Shown: positions 14,262-22,062 of the stretch, in pieces
Numbering within the stretch: the stretch's first letter is position 1
How the letters are laid out: each line of letters begins with the position of its first letter
DNA from: JAJNBA01 sp035512775
GTDB taxonomy: Bacteria; Actinomycetota; UBA4738; HRBIN12
Direction of reading: 5' to 3'
Length of the DNA stretch: 22,062 nt
Assembly (NCBI GenBank): GCA_035512775.1
Contig: DATKDI010000027.1
Location: 1 to 22,062 of the forward strand
Program-made: the position numbers and the translations under genes
The notes under the pieces: model-generated
Database searches by the model: none
Told to the model about the DNA's origin: nothing
The model's input: the letters and a program-made list of their open reading frames with translations, nothing else

Positions 14262-15331
14262 GACGTCACGACCACACAAGCCTCGGTCGGGAAGAGCACC
14301 GCCACCTCGGCGCCCTGTTGGACGGGCACCCAGTCGCGGGGGGAGCCCGCCACGATCACGTGCTCGCCGACGCCGCAGTCCACGAAGCACTCGAAGAGCT
14401 CGCCGAGGTCCCGCACGAACACGACCGTGCCGGGGAGCGCGTTGCGTTCGGGCATCGAGTCCGCGACGAGCTGGGCGGCCTCGGGCCGGACGGAGACGGT
14501 CACCTCGCCGGAGGCGTCGGCACCGCCGGCGACGTCGAAGGGGTGTCCGGCGACCGCGATCGAGCCGTCACCGGCCCCCTCGCCGACCAGCAGGTTGGTC
14601 CGGCCGATGAACCCGGCCACGAACGGCGACCCCGGTCGCCGGTACACCTCGAGCGGGGGGCCGACCTGCTCGATCCGGCCGGCGTTCATCACGACGACCA
14701 GATCCGACATCGTCATCGCCTCCCGCTGGTCGTGCGTCACGATGATCGTCGAGATCCCGAGCTGCTGCTGGAGGAGCCGGAGTTCCACCTGGAGCTGCTC
14801 CCGGAGGTTCGCGTCCAGCGCGGACAGCGGCTCGTCCAGGAGGAAGAGCCGGGGTTCCAACGCCAGCGCCCGTGCGGTCGCCACCCGCTGGCGCTGTCCC
14901 CCGGAGAGCTGTTGGATCCTGCGGTCGCCCAGCCCCTCGAGCGAGACGAGTTCGAGCAGCTCTTCAACCCTCGAGGCGATCCGATCCTTCTCCGCGCCTC
15001 GGATCCGGAGCCCGTAGCCGATGTTGCCGGCGACGTTCAGATGCGGGAACAGCGCGAGGCTCTGGAAGACCATCCCGATGTCGCGCCGGTACGCAGGGCG
15101 GTCGGTGATGTCGTCGTCGTCGAGGAAGATCTGGCCCTCGGTCGGATGTTCGAGCCCGGCGATCATCCGCAGCATCGTCGTCTTGCCGCACCCGGAGGGC
15201 CCCAGGAACGAGATCAACTTGCCGGGAGGAAGCTCCAGATCGACGCCCGCCACCGCGGTGACGTCGTCGAAGCGCTTGACCAAGCCCTCGAGCCGGAGGC
15301 CGCCTCGCACGTCCTCGGAGCGCCTGCTCAT
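14258..15331 (-). CDS. potA: Polyamine-type ABC transporter ATPase, PotA-like
   Basis: The 357-residue ATPase has Walker A GPSGCGKT (44-51), a Q-loop Gln90 in MVFQ, the signature LSGGQRQR (142-149), Walker B LFLLDE (162-167), a D-loop SALD and the switch His200 in VTHDQ. After about residue 245 a TOBE-type regulatory domain follows (TVSVRPEAAQLV, LPGTVVFVRDLGELFECFVDCG, ending EVAVLFPTEACVVV), as in PotA and other CUT1-like ATPases. Length and order fit PotA (about 370 residues); Fe3+ or molybdate-type ATPases also look similar, so the substrate class comes from the binding protein. The ATG has AGGTGA upstream, 21 bases after the binding protein stop. Confidence 0.88.
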   Translation of the reverse strand: MSRRSEDVRGGLRLEGLVKRFDDVTAVAGVDLELPPGKLISFLGPSGCGKTTMLRMIAGLEHPTEGQIFLDDDDITDRPAYRRDIGMVFQSLALFPHLNVAGNIGYGLRIRGAEKDRIASRVEELLELVSLEGLGDRRIQQLSGGQRQRVATARALALEPRLFLLDEPLSALDANLREQLQVELRLLQQQLGISTIIVTHDQREAMTMSDLVVVMNAGRIEQVGPPLEVYRRPGSPFVAGFIGRTNLLVGEGAGDGSIAVAGHPFDVAGGADASGEVTVSVRPEAAQLVADSMPERNALPGTVVFVRDLGELFECFVDCGVGEHVIVAGSPRDWVPVQQGAEVAVLFPTEACVVVTS

Positions 15332-15352
15332 GGGGTCACCTGGCTCCCCGCG

Positions 15353-16537
15353 CTACGAGAGGATCAGCTCGGTCCAGTTCTGGTCGATGAAGTCCTCCAA
15401 CTCGTCGTACATCTCGTACTTCGGCTGGAGGGCGACCTCGGGACCGGGGCCGGCAACCGCCTCGTACTCCTCGTCGCTCATCGTCAGCGTCTCCCGCTTC
15501 GTCGACGGGATCGTCCCGAGGGTGAGCGCGAGCTCCTGCTGGACATCAGGTCGGCACATGTAGTCGATGAAGGCGACACATGCGCCCAACTCCTCGGTGG
15601 TCTTCGAGATCGACCAGAAGCCGGTGTCGATGATCGCTCCTTCGGTCGGGAAGACGCTCCGCAGCGGATTCCCGCCGCCGGCCTCCGAGGCCGCGAACAG
15701 CGTGATGTCGTGGTAGAACTGCCCGAGCGACACCTCGCCCTCGTTGTACGCGGGCTGCCCCTGTGCCTCGTCTCGGAACCAGAGCTTCACGTTCGGCTTG
15801 ACCTCCTGGAGCTTGTGCATGACCTCGATGATGCCATCCTCCGTCTCGAGGATGTCGTACCCGTCGAAGAAGCAGGTCGCGGTGATCTCGAGGAGGAACG
15901 AGTTCGCGGCGTTCCGCAGGAGCGCGAGCTCGTTCTCCCACTCCGGGTCCCAGAAGGCCGTCCACGTGTCGGGGCTCTCCTTCACGCGATCGGTGTTGGA
16001 CACGAGCGTGATGTACCACGAGAGCCCTCCCACGCCGATCACGCTGTCGCCGCCGGCGGTGCGGATGTACCCCTCGGCGAGGTGCACGGACTCCGGGATG
16101 TCGCTCGGCTGATACGTGGCGAGGATCTCGCCGTTGATCGCGCGCTGGAGCCCGACGCCCGAGAGCATCGAGACGTCCGCGGGAGGTGCCCCGCCGGCGC
16201 TGATCGCCTGTTGCAGCTGCACGACCCAGACCTCGGAGGTCGGCTGGGACACCGACTCGACCTCGACGTCGAACTCCTCGGTGAAGGCCGGGTACATCTT
16301 CCGGAAGTTCTCCTCGAAGAATCCGCCGTAGGTGCCGACCTTGATGGTCGAGCCGGCGATGTTCGACGTGTCGATCGCGGTGGGCGACGGGTCGCCCGAC
16401 GGCGGTGCCGGCGCATCGGGGGCGCAGGCGGCGAGGATCGCCGGCATGCTGATCGCGGTCCCCGCGAGTACCCCACCCCGCTTCAGGAGATCGCGTCTGC
16501 TGAGTCTTCCATCCCGAAGCACCCGATCGATGTCCAC
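15353..16537 (-). CDS. potD: ABC transporter substrate-binding lipoprotein, PotD-like
   Basis: This 394-residue protein opens with a Tat-like signal: LSRRDLLKRGG (Arg14-Arg15), a hydrophobic stretch and a lipobox LAAC with Cys38. Export is therefore probably by the Tat route, followed by lipidation. The mature part begins STIKVGTYGGFFEENFRKMYPAFTEEF, the usual first strand and helix of PotD/PotF proteins, and ends with TEELGACVAFIDYMCRPDVQ followed by a C-terminal helix. The ligand could be putrescine, spermidine or agmatine; binding residues were not resolved by eye. The GTG at 16537 was chosen because it places the RR motif at 14-15 and has GAGAGGGG upstream; an upstream in-frame ATG at 16591 would bury the signal. 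It heads the potDABC-type operon. Confidence 0.85.
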   Translation of the reverse strand: MDIDRVLRDGRLSRRDLLKRGGVLAGTAISMPAILAACAPDAPAPPSGDPSPTAIDTSNIAGSTIKVGTYGGFFEENFRKMYPAFTEEFDVEVESVSQPTSEVWVVQLQQAISAGGAPPADVSMLSGVGLQRAINGEILATYQPSDIPESVHLAEGYIRTAGGDSVIGVGGLSWYITLVSNTDRVKESPDTWTAFWDPEWENELALLRNAANSFLLEITATCFFDGYDILETEDGIIEVMHKLQEVKPNVKLWFRDEAQGQPAYNEGEVSLGQFYHDITLFAASEAGGGNPLRSVFPTEGAIIDTGFWSISKTTEELGACVAFIDYMCRPDVQQELALTLGTIPSTKRETLTMSDEEYEAVAGPGPEVALQPKYEMYDELEDFIDQNWTELILS

Positions 16538-16577
16538 GGATCCACGCCCCTCTCGGTTGTGCCGATGACTCTTCGGC

Positions 16578-16607
16578 AGGCTACCCGGCATCCGGAACGC
16601 CGCGCAA
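16578..16607 (-). promoter_or_regulatory. Probable promoter of the pot operon
   Basis: On the minus strand TTGCGC (16602-16607) and TAGCCT (16578-16583) are separated by 18 bases, about 40 bases before the GTG of potD. It is the only candidate in the 123-base gap after the dienelactone hydrolase gene. Confidence 0.4.
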
Positions 16608-16660
16608 GTCAGTGAAGTGTGGGCGCATCTTGTGGCGCAACGCAACCCGCCCGACCGGAC

Positions 16661-17419
16661 TCAACGCGCGAGGCTGTCGACGAACCCGAGCACCCGGGCC
16701 CATGCGTCGCGGCACGCGTCGGCGTGCTCCGCCATCTTCCGGTCGAAGAAGGAATGCGGAGCGTCCGGGTACACGACGATCCGGTGGCCGATCCCCGCCG
16801 CGTCCAGGGCGCGATCGTACGCCTCGACATCGGCAGTCGGGATCCCTCGGTCCGCCCCTCCGTAGAGACCGAGCACCGGCGCACGGACGAGGCCCTCCTG
16901 CGCCTCCTCGATCGGAGAGAGCTCGCCCTCGTCCGACCGCGAGGGTGGACCATAGAAGGCGATGACCCCGTCGACGCTCTTCTGTGAGGCCTGCATCAGC
17001 GAGGCGCGGCCGCCGAAGCAGAACCCCATCGAGGCCACGCGGGTGGCTCCCTCGCCTCGCAGCACGTCGGCCGCGGCCCGGACGTCCGCTCGGAGCCCGT
17101 CGTCGCGCACCGCGGCGCGATGTGGTGCGTAGTCGAAGTCGCCCTCACGGTGCTCCGCTCCCGCGGTCCGTCCATAGGGGTCGAGCGCGACCGCGTGCAC
17201 GCCGGCGTCCGCGAGATGCTCGGCGAGTCGTTCGTAGTAGCGGTAGAGGCCCCGGACGTCCGGGATGATCACCACGCCCGCCGAGGCGGGTTCGCGTGTC
17301 CTGGCGACCGTGGCGGCGAAATGGTTGCCGCCGGCGGCGACCAGGACCGTCCGCTCCGAGCCGGACCCCATGCCGGTGCGGGCAGGATCCGGAGGCAATG
17401 CGTCCGTGTCGAAGCACAT
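16661..17419 (-). CDS. Dienelactone hydrolase family protein
   Basis: This 252-residue alpha/beta-hydrolase has the cysteine triad of dienelactone hydrolases: Cys134 in MGFCFGG, Asp190 in YGGADRGIP and His222 in DAPHSFF. The strand VVIIPDVRGLYRYYERLAEHL and DPYGRTAG match the family. It is cytoplasmic with no signal. True dienelactone hydrolase opens chlorocatechol-derived lactones, but most genomic homologues are of unknown substrate, and no catechol genes are nearby. The ATG at 17419 lies 2 bases after the ApgM-like stop, and CTGAGG just before it is a poor but possible ribosome-binding site, so it is likely read by coupling as the last gene of the minus-strand run. Confidence 0.87.
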   Translation of the reverse strand: MCFDTDALPPDPARTGMGSGSERTVLVAAGGNHFAATVARTREPASAGVVIIPDVRGLYRYYERLAEHLADAGVHAVALDPYGRTAGAEHREGDFDYAPHRAAVRDDGLRADVRAAADVLRGEGATRVASMGFCFGGRASLMQASQKSVDGVIAFYGPPSRSDEGELSPIEEAQEGLVRAPVLGLYGGADRGIPTADVEAYDRALDAAGIGHRIVVYPDAPHSFFDRKMAEHADACRDAWARVLGFVDSLAR

Positions 17420-17421
17420 CC

Positions 17422-18606
17422 TCAGGCGCCGAACTTCGCAAGATGGCCGGCGTTGGCCATCAGGATCGGCAGGAGCTGCATCGAGGGGCGGACGCCGAGA
17501 CCGCCCGCTCGGCACCAGCGCTCGCCGAAGCGGTCGGTGTCGTCGCGTCCGGACCGAGGTCCGTGCACGACGACCGGCACGGGGTGCCACGAGTGCGCCG
17601 CCATCTGTGAGGGGGTGGCGTGATCGCCGGTCACGGCGATCACGCCGGGCTCGAGCGCGGCGGCCAGATCCGGGATCGCGGCGTCCACCCGCTCGATCGC
17701 GGCGATCTTCGCGCCGCGATCGCCGTCCTCACCGGCGGCGTCCGCGTCCTTGACGTGGACGAAGAAGTAGTCCGCGTCCTCCCGGTGCTTCTCCAGGAGG
17801 CGGACCTGATCGGCGAGGTCCGCCGGCGGTCCGAGGACGTCGAACCCCAACAGCTTCGCGATGCCGCGGTACATCGGATAGACCGCGACGGCCGCGGCGC
17901 GGAGGCCGGTTCGATCCTCGAAGCGTGGAAGCTCACGATGCGTGTCGAACCCTCGGAGCACCAGGCCGTTGGATGCGGGCTCGCTGGCCAGCGCACGGTG
18001 GATCTCGGCGAGCTTGGCGGCGACGAGGTCGGACGTGGACGTCGCCGCCGGATCGAGCGGCCGCGGATCCAGCGGCGGGACCCCGGTCGTCTGCGGATCG
18101 GTGTCGCCGACCCGCGGGTCCAGCCCGTCTCCCCGGAACACCACAAGGAGTCGATGGCCCTTCTCGTGGTGGAACTCGACTCCCTGGACGGCGGTGGAGA
18201 GCCGCGCGACCACGCGACGGGCCTCCTCGTCGGAGATCCGGCCGGCTCGCCTGTCGACGACGTTGCCATCCGCATCCAGGGTGCAGAGGTTCCCCCGGGC
18301 CGCCACGTCACCGGGACGAAGTTCGACACCGAGGCCGGCCGCGCTCAGCACGCCGCGTCCCAACACGAACTCCAGCGGGTCGTACCCGAACAACGCGAGA
18401 TGTCCCGGGCCGGAGCCCGGCGTGATCCCGGGGCCGACGGGCTCGAGGAGACCTGTGACGCCCTCGCCGGCGAGGCGGTCGAGGTTCGGGGTGATCGCTT
18501 CTTCCAGCTCCGTGCCGTGCGCCAGGTCCGCCATGCCGCCCAAGCCGTCGATCACGACCAGGAGGATCCGTGACCCAGTGCCGGTGGCGAGCGACGCGAG
18601 ATCCAC
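17422..18606 (-). CDS. apgM: 2,3-bisphosphoglycerate-independent phosphoglycerate mutase, ApgM type
   Basis: The 394-residue protein is the archaeal-type (ApgM) branch of cofactor-independent phosphoglycerate mutase, interconverting 3- and 2-phosphoglycerate. It starts with VVIDGLGG (metal ligand Asp20) and AITPNLDRLAGEG. The phospho-acceptor serine is Ser65 in TPGSGPGHLALFGYDP. C-terminal metal ligands are in FVHVKDADAAGEDGD and AVTGDHATPSQMAAHSWHPVP. At about 400 residues it is the short form rather than the 510-residue GpmI. The GTG start has no close ribosome-binding site but a TAGCAT box ends 6 bases upstream, so it may also be transcribed as a leaderless RNA on its own. Confidence 0.9.
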   Translation of the reverse strand: MDLASLATGTGSRILLVVIDGLGGMADLAHGTELEEAITPNLDRLAGEGVTGLLEPVGPGITPGSGPGHLALFGYDPLEFVLGRGVLSAAGLGVELRPGDVAARGNLCTLDADGNVVDRRAGRISDEEARRVVARLSTAVQGVEFHHEKGHRLLVVFRGDGLDPRVGDTDPQTTGVPPLDPRPLDPAATSTSDLVAAKLAEIHRALASEPASNGLVLRGFDTHRELPRFEDRTGLRAAAVAVYPMYRGIAKLLGFDVLGPPADLADQVRLLEKHREDADYFFVHVKDADAAGEDGDRGAKIAAIERVDAAIPDLAAALEPGVIAVTGDHATPSQMAAHSWHPVPVVVHGPRSGRDDTDRFGERWCRAGGLGVRPSMQLLPILMANAGHLAKFGA

Positions 18607-18612
18607 CGGGCG

Positions 18613-18618
18613 ATGCTA
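18613..18618 (-). promoter_or_regulatory. Possible internal leaderless -10 box for apgM
   Basis: TAGCAT on the minus strand ends 6 bases before the GTG at 18606 and contains the last two codon positions and stop of the upstream acyltransferase gene. The same hexamer precedes agmatinase. Confidence 0.35.
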
Positions 18619-19890
18619 CCCCCGACCGACCTCCCCATCCCTGGCGATGGTGGGCGGGCCGGCACCGCGTCGCGTCGCCGCCGATCTTCCTCCGCGCTCG
18701 AAGCGTCCGAAGACGGCGATCAGCCCGAGCAGGATCGCGCCGGAGGCGAGGAACCACAGCGGCCGCTCGAGCCACCACCGTGACGTGGAGTCCTGCTCGC
18801 GTCCGAACCCGAGTGGCCAAAGAAGCAGGAGCGCCAAGAGGAACGCCGTCATGTGCCAGAGGAAGAGCGTCATGATCCGCGCGTTCACGACGATCGTGAA
18901 CCGCCAGGGTCGTTCCCGCAGCAGCCACCTGTCGAGTTTCGATTTGAGCAGCATCACGGCACCGATCGTCCAGACGCCGCCCAGCAGGAAACACACGGTC
19001 GGCGGGTAGGCGTTCGAGACCGCCTCGACGTCGGTGCCCAGGAGGCTCTTGGGGTAGTGGCCGATGCCGGGGAACCAGTCGAAGCGGGCCTCGCCGATGA
19101 GCCGGAAAACCCATGGCGTCGTCAGCACGACCAGGCCGGCAAGCCCACCCACGACCATCGCCCCGAAGTGCCGGCGGGGCCACCGGGCGAACGTGCCGTC
19201 GGCATACGCGTGACCCAGCTGGTGGGGGAACAGCAGCACGAACGCCACATTGAGCCAGCGCCACTCCCACTCGCCCGTCGAGAAGGCGAAGAGGTCGACC
19301 GCGGCGGCGCCGAGCGCCATCGCCAGTGGCACCCGCAGCCCGAACCGCCTGTGCAGCCAGATCGTGATCGGTGCGATCATCACGACGACGAGGTACACCC
19401 CGAGGAACCACAGGGGGCCGAAGGGGATCGTCGCCCCCGGCGGCTTCATCCCCCGAAGCAGCGTCGTGTCGCCCCACAGCCTCGGCCCGGTCGGCGCGCC
19501 CACATCGGCGAGGTGGAGCACTACCTGCACGATGGTCCACACCCCCAGGAAGACGATCGAGGGCCGAAGGAGCCGCTCGAGCCGGCCGCGGATGAACGTC
19601 CAGGTCGACTCGCCCTTGCGTCGCGCGGAGTCGTACGCGACGAGGTTCGAGAACCCGCCGACGAAGAAGAAGATCGGCATGACCTGGAAGACCCAGGTGA
19701 AGAGCCAGAGGCCCGCCGTGACCCCGATGGCGCTCGTCGAGCGGATCACGCCGCCTTCCCAGTGGTTGATCGAGATGAACCAGTGGCCGAAGACGACCGC
19801 CACGATCGACGCCGCCCGGAGGAAGTCCATCGCGCGATCGCGGGAGGAGGGCGTTGCCCGGACGAGCGCATCGAGATCGGACGTGGTCAC
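18616..19890 (-). CDS. Acyltransferase-3 family membrane protein (OafA-like)
   Basis: This 424-residue integral membrane protein has about ten hydrophobic helices. It opens with RDRAMDFLRAASIVAVVFGHW, the conserved R/H motif of the Acyl_transf_3 family (His36), then MPIFFFVGGFSNLVAYDS. Later blocks are RGRLERLLRPSIVFLGVW and GPLWFLGVYLVVVMIAP. The family moves acetyl or other acyl groups to exported sugars, peptidoglycan or lipids. There is no C-terminal SGNH domain. Its GTG start overlaps the stop of the PBP4-type peptidase (GTGA), so both proteins are made together, which points to the cell wall as a possible target; that is inference. The C-terminal tail is basic and cytoplasmic-looking. 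Confidence 0.87.
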   Translation of the reverse strand: MTTSDLDALVRATPSSRDRAMDFLRAASIVAVVFGHWFISINHWEGGVIRSTSAIGVTAGLWLFTWVFQVMPIFFFVGGFSNLVAYDSARRKGESTWTFIRGRLERLLRPSIVFLGVWTIVQVVLHLADVGAPTGPRLWGDTTLLRGMKPPGATIPFGPLWFLGVYLVVVMIAPITIWLHRRFGLRVPLAMALGAAAVDLFAFSTGEWEWRWLNVAFVLLFPHQLGHAYADGTFARWPRRHFGAMVVGGLAGLVVLTTPWVFRLIGEARFDWFPGIGHYPKSLLGTDVEAVSNAYPPTVCFLLGGVWTIGAVMLLKSKLDRWLLRERPWRFTIVVNARIMTLFLWHMTAFLLALLLLWPLGFGREQDSTSRWWLERPLWFLASGAILLGLIAVFGRFERGGRSAATRRGAGPPTIARDGEVGRG

Positions 19891-21140
19891 GACCCGTCGA
19901 GCATGGACCCCGCATCGGTCGAAGGGAAGCGCACGGGGGCACCGAGCGAGGCTCGGTTCGCGACGATCCGAACGATGCGGTCCTCGATCGCGACCGCCTG
20001 GGATTTCGACATCCCTCGGGACATGATCGAGAACGCGCCCCACGCTCCCTCCTGCTCCAGCCACACCCAGCCCGAAAGCGCGGAGATGTCGATCAACGTG
20101 CCGGTCTTCGCTCGCACCTTGACGCCGACCAGCCGCCCCTCGAGCGTCCCCTGCCCGCCGGTCGGGAGGCTGACGCGGAGGGACGTCTCCCATGGGCGGG
20201 TCTCCGCGAACCAGAGCAGCTTCACCAGATCCTGCGTGCGGATCCGGTTCTCGTAGGAAAGGCCGGAGGCATCGCGGGCGACGAGGCTCACGCCGTGCGC
20301 CCCTGCGAAGCGCGCGATCGCTTGCGCGCCCTTCGCGATCGACCCTGCGCCGCCGATGACGAGCCTGCCGAGCCACTTGCCGAGCACCTCCGCGTAGAAG
20401 TTCCTGGAGCGTCGATTCATCCGCGAGATCAGGGCTCCGAGGGGATCGGACGCGAGGGTCACGACGCGGTGAAGTCCGGTCGGCGGCGCGCCGGCGCCCG
20501 GGTCCATCGTGACGGCGATCCCGAGCGCCCGGAGCCGCTTCGTGAGGGATCGCGCCGCTCGCCGCTCGGGATCGCGGATGTGCACGCCGCGAGCGTCCTG
20601 GTTCCCTTCGAACGTGAGCGCGGTCGGCAGCGGGATGTAGTCGCGCGGGAAGTAGTCCTGCCATCCGGGCGCCCACCAGTCGCGCTGGAAGCCCGTCGTG
20701 GCTCCCATCACGCGCCCGCGCACCTTGCGGATGCCGGCCTCCTTCACGGCCCGGGCCAGTGCCGCCATGGTGGCCCTGTCGACCTCCGGATCCCCACGGC
20801 CGACGATCCAGACGTTCCCGTGAAGGACGCCGTTCGTCGTCGCACCCTTCGTGAAGACGCGGGTGCGGATCCGCGTGTCGATCGAGGCCTTCTGCAGCAG
20901 GGCCATGGAGAACACGAGCTTCTGGTTCGACGCAGGAGTCTTCCGATCCCAGGTGTTGTGGCGATAGAGCCATCCACCGTCGAAGCCGATCGTGACGGAC
21001 ACGTCGTGACCGGCGACCGCCTCGTTGATGTCCTGTTTCCAGGGTGGGGGTACGGCGGCGGCGGGCGTCGCGGCGCCCGCGACGAGCAGTGCGAGGAGCA
21101 CGGAGACCGAAGCGCGAGCGAGCGGGGGAATGCGCAACAC
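19887..21140 (-). CDS. dacB: D-alanyl-D-alanine carboxypeptidase/endopeptidase, PBP4 type (peptidase S13)
   Basis: The 417-residue exported protein trims peptidoglycan stem peptides or cuts cross-links. A signal peptide (LARASVSVLLALLVAGAATPAAA, cleavage near 29) precedes the S13 domain. The penicillin-binding motifs are SxxK at SNQK (71-74), SxN at SRN (245-247) and KTG at 345-347. The inserted region contains GNVWIVGRGDPEVDR and LTFEGNQD, typical of this class; the length is slightly below the usual 450-480. The GTG at 21140 has no obvious ribosome-binding site and lies 14 bases after the stop of the C45-family gene. A frame extends much further upstream only as an overlap with that gene. 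Confidence 0.9.
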   Translation of the reverse strand: MLRIPPLARASVSVLLALLVAGAATPAAAVPPPWKQDINEAVAGHDVSVTIGFDGGWLYRHNTWDRKTPASNQKLVFSMALLQKASIDTRIRTRVFTKGATTNGVLHGNVWIVGRGDPEVDRATMAALARAVKEAGIRKVRGRVMGATTGFQRDWWAPGWQDYFPRDYIPLPTALTFEGNQDARGVHIRDPERRAARSLTKRLRALGIAVTMDPGAGAPPTGLHRVVTLASDPLGALISRMNRRSRNFYAEVLGKWLGRLVIGGAGSIAKGAQAIARFAGAHGVSLVARDASGLSYENRIRTQDLVKLLWFAETRPWETSLRVSLPTGGQGTLEGRLVGVKVRAKTGTLIDISALSGWVWLEQEGAWGAFSIMSRGMSKSQAVAIEDRIVRIVANRASLGAPVRFPSTDAGSMLDGS

Positions 21141-21154
21141 GCGCGGAGGATACG

Positions 21155-22062
21155 TCAGGCTGCGCGCGCGACGAGGGAGCCGAGCTCGAATCGTTCCGCC
21201 GCAGCGGTGCACGGCGGCCCTTCCGTGACCCAGAGCGCCCCGTCCGTGAGGTCCATGGCGATCGCCGCGACGGTTCCGATCGCGGTCTCCGGCGGACCGC
21301 TTCCGTCGGCGTGCTGGCAGACCGTGGCGGAGTGGTCGCGCAGCACGACGAGCACGTCGTCGATCGATCGCTCGCCGATCGCGGAAACCCACGTGTCCGC
21401 GGCCGCCTGTCGCGAGACGCTGGTGCTGGCATCGTCGAACCGCTCGAGGTCCTTGAAGCCGGCCCGCGACGGTCGCAGGAAGTGATTCGCATGTGCGAGC
21501 CGCGGGCCGTCGCATCGATGCACCGCATCCGGTCCTCCGGGCGCTCCCTCCAGATCCGCGGCACGGCCGTCGCGGGACGCGAGCAGGAAGTTCCCGGAGG
21601 ACGCACGGGTCGGTGCCACGACGGCGTCGACGGCTTCGTCGAACGAGCCCGATGTGAGGATCCGGCGCAAGATCGCGTGGAACGGGACTCCGGGCGCGCC
21701 GCGGTCGAGCGTCGAGGTGAGTGCGGTGGCAGCCAGACCGAGGCCTCGTTCGTTCATCCCGCACTTCGCGAGCAGCCCCGCTTCGACCAGGGTGACGAAT
21801 GGCGGGCCGTCGTGTGGCGCTTCGACGAGCAGCACGCACGTCTCCCGGGCATCCGGGTGCCAATCCCAGTTCTGCGCGAGCAGCATGTGGGCATCCTCGC
21901 GATCGTGGGCCGTCGTGCAGAGCGCCGTGCACTCCCCCGACGCCATCCCGAACATCACCTCGGTGCGGACGTTCAGGGCGAGGATGTCCTCTGCCTCCAC
22001 TGCTGCTCCCTCGGCGATCCCCTCGATCTCGGGCAGGAGGCTGACGTCATAGTCGTGGGGGG
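21155..22062 (-). CDS. C45-family peptidase / acyl-CoA:6-aminopenicillanate acyltransferase-like protein (N terminus outside window)
   Basis: The frame is open to the window edge, beginning HDYDVSLLPEIEGIAEGAAV, which matches the region preceding the core of C45 proteins, so the gene continues beyond 22062. An in-frame GTG at 22000 would truncate the family's conserved EIEGIAEG segment. The probable autoprocessing nucleophile cysteine is in GECTALCT (codon at 21931-21929), followed by LLAQNWDWHPD. The remaining sequence has CGMNERGLGLAATAL and the C-terminal ANHFL region. This Ntn-hydrolase family includes penicillin acyltransferase and carcinine hydrolase; the substrate is unknown. Its position directly ahead of a D-Ala-D-Ala peptidase gene hints at, but does not prove, a peptidoglycan or amide substrate. 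Confidence 0.8.
   Translation of the reverse strand, partial: PHDYDVSLLPEIEGIAEGAAVEAEDILALNVRTEVMFGMASGECTALCTTAHDREDAHMLLAQNWDWHPDARETCVLLVEAPHDGPPFVTLVEAGLLAKCGMNERGLGLAATALTSTLDRGAPGVPFHAILRRILTSGSFDEAVDAVVAPTRASSGNFLLASRDGRAADLEGAPGGPDAVHRCDGPRLAHANHFLRPSRAGFKDLERFDDASTSVSRQAAADTWVSAIGERSIDDVLVVLRDHSATVCQHADGSGPPETAIGTVAAIAMDLTDGALWVTEGPPCTAAAERFELGSLVARAA

Noticed and set aside
18616..21606. Very long minus-strand open frame that would fuse the acyltransferase to about 570 upstream residues
   Set aside because: The upstream part is an Arg/Pro-rich shadow of the dacB and C45 genes; the GTGA overlap at 19887-19890 is the credible start.
1..22062. Mobile elements, phage genes, tRNA or att sites
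   Set aside because: No transposase, integrase, tRNA cloverleaf or flanking direct repeats were seen; gene content is chromosomal.

Overview
The window is high-GC DNA, almost certainly from an actinobacterium (Actinomycetota), probably an uncultured or poorly sampled lineage. The support is GTG starts, TAnnnT-type -10 boxes directly before start codons (leaderless transcripts), an MEDS plus HATPase signalling protein, a small secreted protein with the SDWKLKLS..NGRIEVEYEVDQN signature that I recall from actinobacterial secreted proteins, and Tat/lipoprotein signals. No rRNA, tRNA, CRISPR array, insertion sequence or phage gene was seen. The lineage assignment is inference.

Layout. 1-3284: the tail of an unknown gene, a YCII-like protein with a palindromic operator, an esterase, and a divergent pair encoding a GNAT acetyltransferase and a HhH-PHP protein translationally coupled by a GTGA overlap. 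3285-6820: a long structured leader, a secreted GH25 lysozyme-like enzyme with a duplicated C-terminal module, and a homocysteine S-methyltransferase. 6821-8389: two small membrane proteins and a decayed glycosyltransferase. 8390-11562: an MEDS/anti-sigma-like sensor, a SpoIID-family lipoprotein, a probable structured small RNA or riboleader, and a small secreted protein with a very acidic Asp/Asn/Gly tail. 11599-16607: a polyamine module, agmatinase facing a four-gene PotDABC-type ABC importer. 16661-22062: a minus-strand run encoding a C45-family amidohydrolase/acyltransferase, a PBP4-type D-Ala-D-Ala peptidase, an acyltransferase-3 membrane protein, an ApgM-type phosphoglycerate mutase and a dienelactone hydrolase-like protein.

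How the parts fit. Cell-wall functions recur: GH25, SpoIID, PBP4 (S13) and a coupled membrane O-acyltransferase. Agmatinase and the importer form a plausible uptake-and-breakdown route for agmatine or putrescine. The least explained DNA is the pair of roughly 300-nt leaders before the GH25 gene and the acidic protein gene. Each begins with a recognisable -35/-10 promoter whose predicted start falls at the base of a strong RNA stem. These are the best candidates for something undescribed. I could not match them to a known riboswitch family by eye.
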